Source of the DNA: Terrirhizobium terrae
Lineage (GTDB): Bacteria; Pseudomonadota; Alphaproteobacteria; Rhizobiales; Rhizobiaceae
Length of the DNA: 64,000 nucleotides
Assembly (NCBI RefSeq): GCF_030323265.1
Contig: NZ_CP104992.1
Span: 4,005,501 to 4,069,500 of the forward strand
Reading direction: 5' to 3'
Position numbers and translations under genes: made by a program. Position 1 is the first letter of the stretch. Every line of letters starts with the position of its first letter. Below are positions 57,055 through 64,000 of this stretch, one piece after another. The notes under the pieces were generated by a model that had not been told where the DNA came from, did no database searches, and saw nothing but the letters and a program-made list of their open reading frames with translations.

Positions 57055-57323
57055 GGCGCATCCTCCAGCGGCAGGCTTTGTCGATTTGTATATATGGCAG
57101 TCCGCTTACAAATCCATTGTGAAAAGACGTGCTCGAAGACACGCTAAAGTCGAAGCAATGATCAACTATATCACTTTGGAATACAGTAATAGACGCAATC
57201 CAACCCATACAAATCCGAAACGCAACACATTGTCACATTAAATTATTGAATACATTCAGAAAAAACTAACCAACACCATTCACCTTGCCGACGGTTTTAC
57301 TGATCACGCGAGGGAATTGATCC

Positions 57324-58769
57324 ATGCCACTATTCGGCAATCGGCAGAACGCCAACAACAAGCTGGAAGAACGTCTGGCGGCAGTCAGCGAGCGGTCCGA
57401 ATTGCTGGACGAAGCATGCGGCATCGGCCTGTGGGAAGCAGTGCTCGTCAATGGCGATGCCATGCATCCGGAAAGCAAGTGGACCTGGTCGGCCGAGTTC
57501 CGCCGCATGATCGGCTATGAGAACGCCACCGATTTCCCGAACGTCGTCAATTCGTGGTCCGACAAGCTGCATCCCGATGATGTAGAGCCCACGTTCGCGG
57601 CCTTTTCCGGCCACCTGACGGACAAGACCGGCCGTGCCCGCTACCGGGTCAACTATCGCCTCAAGATGAAGGACGGCTCCTATCGCTGGTTCCGCGCCAC
57701 CGGCGGCTGCCGCCACCAGCCGGACGGCAAGACGATCCGCGCCTGCGGTTCACTGACCGACGTCCACGAGCAGATCATGCTCGAGCAGAAGACGGCGCGC
57801 GAGGCGGCAGAAGATCAGATGGCGATCGAGAGCCTGCTCTCCGGCCTTTCCGCTCTCGCAAAGGGCGACCTCACCTACCGGATCGATGCCGATCTCGCCG
57901 ACAAGACCCGCCGCCTAAAGGACGATTATAACCGCGCCGTTCAGACGCTGCAGACCATGGTCGCCTCCGTCGCCCACGCGACGCAGAGCATGCATGGCAC
58001 GGCCGGCGAAATCAGCCATGCGGCTGACGACCTCGCCACCCGCACCGAACGCCAGGCGGCAGCGCTGGAAGAGACCGCGTCGGCGATCGACCAGATCACC
58101 TCGACCGTCAGCAAGACGGCAGCCGGTTCCAAGCAGGCGGCGACCCTGACGCTCTCGGCCCGTCAGGCGGCAGAGACCTCGGCCACCGTCGTCGAAAGCA
58201 CGGTCAACGCCATGTCCCAGATCGAACAGTCGTCCCAGCAGGTCGGCAAGATCATCGGCGTTATCGACGAGATCGCCTTCCAGACCAACCTGCTCGCGCT
58301 CAATGCCGGCGTCGAAGCAGCCCGTGCGGGCGAAGCCGGCCGCGGTTTCGCCGTCGTCGCCCAGGAAGTCCGTGAACTCGCCCAGCGCTCGGCAAATGCG
58401 GCCAAGGAAATCAAGACGCTGATCGACACCTCGTCGCAGCAGGTACAGGAAGGCGTCACCCTGGTGGATCGAACCGGCGACGTGCTGCGCAACATCTCAA
58501 CCCAGATCAACGAGATCAATGCCGTCGTCAGCGACATCGCCTCCTCGACCCACGAACAGTCGACCGGCCTGCAGCAGATCAACACGGCTATCAACCAGAT
58601 GGACCAGATGACCCAGCAGAACGCAGCCATGGTCGAGGAAACGACTGCCGCAAGCCACGGTCTCGTTCGGGAAGCCCAGGATCTGGCGCAGATGGTCTCG
58701 AAGTTCAGCGTCGGAGAGGCCGAACGGTCGGCGAGCCACGCGGCACCGGCACGTCGCTACGCGGCGTAA
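57324..58769 (+). CDS. Soluble PAS-containing methyl-accepting chemotaxis protein
   Basis: 481 residues without signal peptide or membrane span, so cytoplasmic. A PAS fold (residues about 28-145, GIGLWEAVL, FRRMIGYENATDFPN, YRWFRATGG) is followed by a HAMP-like segment (LLSGLSALAKGDLTYRIDAD) and a long signalling coiled coil. The hairpin tip FQTNLLALNAGVEAARAGEA and GRGFAVVAQEVRELAQRSAN contacts CheA and CheW. No C-terminal CheR-binding pentapeptide is seen. It may sense redox, a flavin/haem ligand or a metabolite inside the cell. No che genes are nearby. GAGG lies 10 bases before the ATG. Confidence 0.92.
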   Translation: MPLFGNRQNANNKLEERLAAVSERSELLDEACGIGLWEAVLVNGDAMHPESKWTWSAEFRRMIGYENATDFPNVVNSWSDKLHPDDVEPTFAAFSGHLTDKTGRARYRVNYRLKMKDGSYRWFRATGGCRHQPDGKTIRACGSLTDVHEQIMLEQKTAREAAEDQMAIESLLSGLSALAKGDLTYRIDADLADKTRRLKDDYNRAVQTLQTMVASVAHATQSMHGTAGEISHAADDLATRTERQAAALEETASAIDQITSTVSKTAAGSKQAATLTLSARQAAETSATVVESTVNAMSQIEQSSQQVGKIIGVIDEIAFQTNLLALNAGVEAARAGEAGRGFAVVAQEVRELAQRSANAAKEIKTLIDTSSQQVQEGVTLVDRTGDVLRNISTQINEINAVVSDIASSTHEQSTGLQQINTAINQMDQMTQQNAAMVEETTAASHGLVREAQDLAQMVSKFSVGEAERSASHAAPARRYAA

Positions 58770-58799
58770 CCCGGATCTGCAGAGCTCGCCTGAAACATC

Positions 58800-58828
58800 A
58801 AAGCCCGCCTCCCGGCGGGCTTTTTCTT
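58800..58828. terminator. Terminator between chemoreceptor and MFS genes
   Basis: AAAGCCCGCC and GGCGGGCTTT form a perfect 10-bp stem with a TCCC loop, followed by TTCTTT on the plus strand and TGATG on the minus strand. It mainly serves the chemoreceptor gene. Confidence 0.85.
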
Positions 58829-60039
58829 TATGCGACCTGCAACTGCTTCTTGCTCGGCAGGAACACGGTCAACAGTCCGATTGCCGGCAGGAACGAGCAG
58901 ACCCCGTAGACGAAAGCGATGCCATGGTGGTCGGCAAGCACGCCGAGGACGGCCGCCGCAATACCGCCGACACCGAAGGCGATGCCGAAGAAGATGCCGG
59001 CGATCATGCCGACCCGGCCGGGCACCAGTTCCTGCGCCATGACGATGATGGCCGGGAAGGACGAGGCCATGATGAAGCCGATGACGGCCGACAAAAAGAT
59101 GGTCAGCGGCAGGTTGGCATAGGGCAGAGCCAGTGTGAAAGGCAGCACGCCGAGAATGGAAATCCAGATCACCACCTTGGAGCCGAATTTGTCGCCGATC
59201 GGGCCACCGACGACCGTGCCGAGTGCCACGGCGCCGAGGAAGACGAAGAGCATGATCTGCGACATCTGGACGGAAACGCCGAAACGCTCGATGGCGAAGA
59301 ACGTATAATAGCTGCTGATCGAGGCCATATAGGCGTTCTTCGAGAAGGTCAGAATGGTCAGCACGGTAAGCGCGATGACCACCGTCCGCTTCGACAGGTT
59401 ATGGGCGTTTATGGCCTTCTTGCGCCCTTTGTTGGCGAGCATATGTGCCTTGTACCAACGGGCAATCCAGGTCAGCACGATGATGCCGAGAAGCGCCATG
59501 CCGGAGAACCAGGCGACACTGCCCTGCCCGTTCGGTACGATGATGAAGGCGGCGAGAAGCGGGCCGATCGACTGGCCGAAATTGCCGCCGACCTGGAATG
59601 TCGCCTGGGCAAAGCCGTAGCGCCCGCCGGCGGCAAGCCGCGCCACGCGCGAGGCTTCCGGGTGGAAGACCGCCGAACCGATACCAACGAGGCCTGCGGC
59701 AATGACCAGCATCGCATAGGTCGGCGCGGCGGCCAGCATGAAGAGGCCGATGAAGGTCGAGGCCATGCCGACCGGCAGCGAATAGGGATAGGGCTTCTTG
59801 TCGGTGATGATGCCGATCACCGGCTGCAATAGCGATGCGGTGCACTGGAAGGCGAGCGTCAGCATCCCGATCTGCCAGAAGTCGAGATTGAAGTCGGCCT
59901 TCAGCATCGGATAGATGGCCGAGATCATCGACTGCATGATGTCGTTCAGCATATGGCAGAAACTGGCTGCCAGGATGATCGGAAGAACGGTCTTTTCCGC
60001 CGCAGCGGCGGCTACGGGTTTCGACGTTGCGTCAGCCAT
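58828..60039 (-). CDS. MFS transporter, fosmidomycin-resistance (Fsr) type
   Basis: 403 residues with 12 expected spans, starting at the ATG at 60039, which has GGAGG 7 bases upstream. Signatures are ILAASFCHMLNDIMQSMISA, IYPMLKADFNLDFWQIGMLT, GIGSAVFHPEASRVARLAAG and ATFQVGGNFGQSIGPL, typical of the Fsr group whose E. coli member exports fosmidomycin. The natural substrate is unknown. It is convergent with the chemoreceptor gene across a terminator. Confidence 0.9.
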   Translation of the reverse strand: MADATSKPVAAAAAEKTVLPIILAASFCHMLNDIMQSMISAIYPMLKADFNLDFWQIGMLTLAFQCTASLLQPVIGIITDKKPYPYSLPVGMASTFIGLFMLAAAPTYAMLVIAAGLVGIGSAVFHPEASRVARLAAGGRYGFAQATFQVGGNFGQSIGPLLAAFIIVPNGQGSVAWFSGMALLGIIVLTWIARWYKAHMLANKGRKKAINAHNLSKRTVVIALTVLTILTFSKNAYMASISSYYTFFAIERFGVSVQMSQIMLFVFLGAVALGTVVGGPIGDKFGSKVVIWISILGVLPFTLALPYANLPLTIFLSAVIGFIMASSFPAIIVMAQELVPGRVGMIAGIFFGIAFGVGGIAAAVLGVLADHHGIAFVYGVCSFLPAIGLLTVFLPSKKQLQVA

Positions 60040-60064
60040 GGAATTTCCTCCGGACACGGGCCGC

Positions 60065-61111
60065 CTATCGGATCACCGTCGCCGCATTCTCTTGATTATC
60101 CGAGGAATAGTATCGGCGGCAATGGCTGTCCATGGCATCATTGGCCCAAACGGTACGGTGCCAGGCAGGTTGAAATGGCCTAAGCGGCGACCTTGAGTGC
60201 AAGCCGTACGGAATCCAGCCAAGTATGCGCGGCAGGACTTGGGCCAGCTTGATGCACACCAAGCACAAGACGATCCCGGCAGGCGCATCGACGAAATAGT
60301 GACTTCCGTGCGTGACAACAGACACGATCATCGCAAGGTTCAGGAACAGAAAAGGATAGCGCAGCCAGCGGCTATTCCAGGTGGCCCATATGCAGAGCAC
60401 AGCCACCGCGGCATGGACTGACGGAAACGTGACGATGCCTGCCGCGCGGTCGAGAGAGAACACGAAATCCGGATCCGTCCTGACCGCATTGAACTGTTCG
60501 AGGAAAAATATCCGAAGTGAATATCGATGCTACGCAGTGCACCCAATTCGACCCCGTAATAGGGAAATGCGCTGACGGCGGGAACCCAGACGGAGACGAG
60601 GCTTGAGATCAGACCGATAAGTACGAATATCGAGACCTTGCGGTATGCTCGCATCGCTCTCCCCCGATTGACAGAAGTACCGGCAGCAGCACCAGTTGCA
60701 ACGCGAGCGATTGGTAGGCAGCATCGAGAGAATAAGCGAGCCAAGGTCGCGCATCGACAAAATTTACGAAAGCATGCCAATCAAGTCCCAACGCATTGTC
60801 AATCGCCGAAAGCCTCTCGTCTGCAAGCTCGAACCCGGCATAAGCAGCGAGATAATTGGCTACGACGACTGGCGCGGTGGCGAGAAAGCCGATCCCGGAA
60901 GTCTCCAGTATCGCGCGACATGTCAGCATTCCGCGCCATAAGCAGTACAGACTACCAAAAGCGTAATGACGCCGATCAACGGCGCCAGTGGCCACGCCGA
61001 CGAGTAGTCGACCGGCATTGCTGAGACAAGAACGAGCGCTCCAACAATAAGATACGTGATCAGCGCAAGCCATATCAGCGTATGGCGCGCGCGCCGGAAT
61101 TCGTTCGACAT
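60065..61111 (-). CDS. PAP2-like membrane phosphatase/phosphotransferase, frame broken three times
   Basis: Joined product about 349 residues, hydrophobic throughout, starting MSNEFRRARHTLIWLALITY from the ATG at 61111. PAP2 motifs are in FPSVHAAVAVLCIWATW and THGSHYFVDAPAGI; the layout is that of the Aur1/inositolphosphotransferase-like branch. Three single-base gaps, at A4 60957-60960, C5 60661-60665 and A5 60504-60508, each repaired by one extra base (giving VITLFGSLYC, LSIGGRAMRAY and FGYFFLEQFNAV). All three are homopolymers and all shift the same way. It could still be a decayed gene, but errors are likelier. Confidence 0.72.
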
Positions 61112-61212
61112 CCTCACCCCTTATTTTAGGCCAGGGAAAGTGCCATCCAATTATTAACGTCGCGCTAGCCTCTGTACGCCTCGCTTTCGCGAGCTTGTCT
61201 TGCCGAGCGATA

Positions 61213-62334
61213 TCAGGAGGACGTTACATTTGCCGGACCTCTGACACGCGCCTTTCGCCCGCGTGTCACCAGTCGTCCCAGATGATTGAACGGCTTCTCC
61301 ATGATCGCATAGGAGATCGCAGCACCGATGACGCTGACCGTGACGATCAAAGCCATGCCGATCACCGTCGCGACCTCGCCGAGGGCCAGGCGCTTGATCA
61401 CGAACCAGCCGAAGCCGACGACGAACATGTGGGTGAGATAGAGCGAGTAGGAGATGTCGCCGAGCTTCACCAGGCCGCTGACCAGCAGCCCGTTGCCGAT
61501 CAGGCGCTCGAAGGCAAGCGAGAGCGCCACCAGCGCCAGGGCGGCGATGACCAGCCATTTGTAGCCGTGGAAGCTGGCGAAATCTCTGAAATCCAGGCTG
61601 AACAGGTTGCCGAGCGCAGCGAGCGCGATCAGCGCCATGAGCACGATCCCCACCAACGGCATGTTGTCGAACAGTCGGCGCCGTTCGGCTTCCGCCAGCC
61701 ACAGCCCGCCGACGAAAGCGAGCAGCGAGAAATTCAGGTAGAAGGCCAATATGCTTGATTCTGGTGGAATGAAGAAAGCAGCACTCGCCATCGAACCCAG
61801 AAGGATGGTCAGGGCAATGGTGCGCTTCAGGCTGTTGGCGATGAAAAAGAACGCGGCGAAGACGAGGTAGAAAAAGACCTCGTAGTTCAGCGACCAGCCG
61901 AGCTTGAGGATCGGCCGCCAGTCATTCGGCGCATCCGGCAGGGCTGCGGGAATGAAAAGCAGCGAGGAGACGAGATAGCCGACATCGGCCGTTGTGTGCT
62001 TGAAAAGCGCCGGCATAAACAGCGCGCAGAAAAAGGTCAGGAGCGTGCAGACCCAGTAGAGCGGCACCAGACGGAAGAAGCGGCGGATGAGAAAGCTCAC
62101 GGGATCGAAACGGGCATCACCGGACGGATGATTGTTGATATGAGCAATGATGAAGCCGCTGATCGCGAAGAAGACGATGACGCCGAACAGGCCGAGCGTC
62201 AGGATCGAATTGTTCGGCTGCTCGCTTGGGTGCTCGATCACATGAGCGATCACCACCGATCCCGCCGCGAGCCCGCGCAGGATTTGTATCGACAGGAGCT
62301 TGCGCTGGCTGTTTTGCTGGGGCGATGCGCTCAT
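61213..62334 (-). CDS. Acyltransferase family 3 (OafA-like) membrane protein
   Basis: 373 residues from the ATG at 62334, which has AAGGA 7 bases upstream. About ten spans; signatures are SIQILRGLAAGSVVIAHVIE (with the catalytic-type histidine), FGVIVFFAISGFIIAHI, RRFFRLVPLYWVCTLL and LKLGWSLNYEVFFYLVFAAF. Such proteins O-acylate surface polysaccharides, lipid A sugars or small compounds across the inner membrane. A periplasmic SGNH domain is absent. A TTAGCGCTAA palindrome lies about 65 bases upstream. Acceptor unknown. Confidence 0.9.
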   Translation of the reverse strand: MSASPQQNSQRKLLSIQILRGLAAGSVVIAHVIEHPSEQPNNSILTLGLFGVIVFFAISGFIIAHINNHPSGDARFDPVSFLIRRFFRLVPLYWVCTLLTFFCALFMPALFKHTTADVGYLVSSLLFIPAALPDAPNDWRPILKLGWSLNYEVFFYLVFAAFFFIANSLKRTIALTILLGSMASAAFFIPPESSILAFYLNFSLLAFVGGLWLAEAERRRLFDNMPLVGIVLMALIALAALGNLFSLDFRDFASFHGYKWLVIAALALVALSLAFERLIGNGLLVSGLVKLGDISYSLYLTHMFVVGFGWFVIKRLALGEVATVIGMALIVTVSVIGAAISYAIMEKPFNHLGRLVTRGRKARVRGPANVTSS

Positions 62335-62397
62335 GGGCAAATCCTTGTCGCTCGTTGAGCGGCAAGGAATAGCCGCTTCGCCCCGCACAGTCATTAG

Positions 62398-62407
62398 TTA
62401 GCGCTAA
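62398..62407. promoter_or_regulatory. TTAGCGCTAA palindrome upstream of the acyltransferase gene
   Basis: A perfect 10-bp palindrome with central CG symmetry as in LacI-family operators. It lies in the 357-base gap between divergent acyltransferase and carB, which holds no gene that I can see. Its short length makes chance possible. Confidence 0.35.
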
Positions 62408-62691
62408 TATTCTTAATGACGGAACCGCTATCGATTCAGATGCAGAGCGATACGCGTCCCGGCGAACCAGACAGGTGAAAACGGCACATCATCGCGGCAA
62501 GGTCGCATCCCCTCCGCGGCCTTGGAAACCAAACCGCGGATTCCTGTCGATTTGCTCAATTATGGGGTTCCGTTCGGGCAAACATTTGCCTATAAGCCGC
62601 GTCTAGCCAGAAAAATGATGCGCACGCCACCCGACCGGAGCTCCCTGCCCCGAGCCGGTTTTTCGCGCAGAAAAACAGCGGATAGAGACCC

Positions 62692-64000
62692 ATGCCAAAG
62701 CGCCAAGATATCAAATCGATCCTCATCATCGGCGCGGGTCCGATCGTTATCGGCCAGGCATGCGAATTCGACTATTCCGGCACCCAGGCCTGTAAGGCGC
62801 TGAAGGAAGAAGGGTACCGGGTCATCCTGGTCAATTCCAACCCGGCAACGATCATGACCGACCCGGGCCTCGCAGACGCAACTTACGTCGAGCCGATCAC
62901 GCCTGAAGTCGTCGCCAAGATCATCGCCAAGGAACGTCCGGACGCGCTGCTGCCGACCATGGGTGGCCAGACGGCGCTCAACACCGCGCTCTCGCTGAAG
63001 CGCATGGGCGTGCTCGATCGCTACAATGTCGAGATGATCGGCGCGAAGCCTGCCGCAATCGATATGGCCGAAGACCGCGCCTTGTTCCGCGAAGCCATGG
63101 CCCGCATCGGGCTGGAAACGCCGAAGTCGATGCTCGCCAACGCAACCGACATCAAGGATGCCGACCGCAAGGCGCATGAAGCCGAGCGCGCCAAGTTGCG
63201 CGACACGCTTTCGGGCGCCGATCTCGACAAGGCGCTCGATGCGCTGGAAAACCAGTGGAACCTCGGCGAGACCGACCGCAAGCAGCGATATATGGCGCAT
63301 GCCATGGCGATCGGTGCCCAGGCGCTCGACGTCGTCGGCCTGCCGGCCATCATCCGCCCGTCCTTCACGCTCGGCGGCACCGGCGGCGGCATTGCCTATA
63401 ACCGCTCGGAATTCTTCGAGATTGTCGGCTCCGGCCTCGACGCTTCCCCGACCACCGAAGTTCTGATCGAAGAATCGGTACTCGGCTGGAAGGAATATGA
63501 GATGGAAGTGGTCCGCGACACGGCGGACAATTGCATCATCATCTGCTCGATCGAAAACATCGACCCGATGGGCGTCCATACGGGCGATTCCATCACCGTC
63601 GCGCCGGCGCTGACGCTGACCGACAAGGAATACCAGATCATGCGCAACGCCTCGATCGCGGTCCTGCGCGAGATCGGCGTCGAGACCGGCGGCTCGAACG
63701 TGCAGTTCGCCGTCAACCCGGCCGATGGCCGCCTCGTCGTCATCGAGATGAACCCGCGTGTCTCGCGCTCTTCGGCACTGGCATCCAAGGCAACCGGCTT
63801 CCCGATCGCCAAGGTCGCGGCCAAGCTCGCCATCGGCTACACGCTCGACGAACTCGACAACGACATCACCGGCGGCGCGACGCCGGCCTCGTTCGAACCG
63901 TCGATCGACTACGTCGTCACCAAGATCCCGCGTTTCGCCTTCGAAAAGTTCCCGGGCGCCTCGCCGGTTCTCACCACCGCGATGAAGTCGGTCGGTGAAG
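62692..64000 (+). CDS. carB: Carbamoyl phosphate synthase large subunit, N-terminal part
   Basis: 437 residues are visible before the window ends, in one unbroken frame. The first ATP-grasp half is clear: SILIIGAGPIVIGQACEFDY, NPATIMTDPGLADATYVEPI, LPTMGGQTALNTAL, IIRPSFTLGGTGGGIAYNRS and VIEMNPRVSRSSALASKATG. It makes carboxyphosphate and then carbamate from bicarbonate and ammonia delivered by CarA. Relative to E. coli there are about 53 extra residues between GLET (near 143) and IIRPSF (near 219), rich in charged residues, an insert I associate with alphaproteobacterial CarB. Confidence 0.97.
   Translation, partial: MPKRQDIKSILIIGAGPIVIGQACEFDYSGTQACKALKEEGYRVILVNSNPATIMTDPGLADATYVEPITPEVVAKIIAKERPDALLPTMGGQTALNTALSLKRMGVLDRYNVEMIGAKPAAIDMAEDRALFREAMARIGLETPKSMLANATDIKDADRKAHEAERAKLRDTLSGADLDKALDALENQWNLGETDRKQRYMAHAMAIGAQALDVVGLPAIIRPSFTLGGTGGGIAYNRSEFFEIVGSGLDASPTTEVLIEESVLGWKEYEMEVVRDTADNCIIICSIENIDPMGVHTGDSITVAPALTLTDKEYQIMRNASIAVLREIGVETGGSNVQFAVNPADGRLVVIEMNPRVSRSSALASKATGFPIAKVAAKLAIGYTLDELDNDITGGATPASFEPSIDYVVTKIPRFAFEKFPGASPVLTTAMKSVGE

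Noticed and set aside
60065..61111. A decayed PAP2 pseudogene
   Set aside because: All three breaks are single missing bases in homopolymers, and repaired frames keep membrane spans and motifs. The same error type hits essential genes in the window.

Overview
The window comes from a Rhizobiaceae-type alphaproteobacterium (Rhizobium, Agrobacterium or Neorhizobium grade). This rests on the high GC content, the dnaG-rpoD order with yqeY and carA nearby, an RpoE/ChrR stress locus, a galactarolactone operon of the Agrobacterium kind, and many protein families common in the group (DUF982, DUF930, DUF2177, DUF6894, SIMPL). It looks chromosomal: metH, rpoD, dnaG, carA and carB are all present, and I see no insertion sequence, prophage or CRISPR array.

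Layout. 1-4.9 kb: an ABC importer of the polyamine/iron/phosphonate class and an MHS-family MFS carrier. 4.9-5.6 kb: a Phd/PemK-like toxin-antitoxin pair. 5.7-9.5 kb: metH, with a palindrome over its ribosome binding site. 9.6-17.7 kb: an AGE-family epimerase, mgtC, then a minus-strand series (HtrA-like protease, DUF922, M20 peptidase, a VOC-esterase fusion, ROK kinase, CutC). 17.9-24.7 kb: a FadR-type regulator, kdgD, gci, galactarolactone isomerase and a DctPQM TRAP importer, forming a hexaric acid/lactone catabolic unit. 24.9-31 kb: pepT, then a regulatory block (ECF sigma factor, two Crp/Fnr paralogues, two stand-alone receiver proteins, a CbpA-like DnaJ). 31-37 kb: an RpoE-ChrR singlet-oxygen-type regulon (rpoE, chrR, DUF2177, amine oxidase, DUF1365, cyclopropane synthase-like enzyme, SDR) with three matching candidate promoters. 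37-44.9 kb: a PAP2 phosphatase, an EmrAB-type efflux pair, YjbQ, secreted proteins, a CAT-anticodon tRNA and a TonB-like DUF930 protein. 45-52.3 kb: rpoD, dnaG, brnTA, yqeY, carA. 52.3-62.3 kb: transporters, a zinc peptidase, a soluble chemoreceptor, PAP2 and an acyltransferase lying between carA and carB. The window ends inside carB.

A caution governs the whole annotation. At least fourteen genes are interrupted by single-base indels, most of them one base missing from a homopolymer. The essential rpoD is among them. I read these as base-calling errors in a draft assembly, not as pseudogenes, and give each such gene its reconstructed full span.
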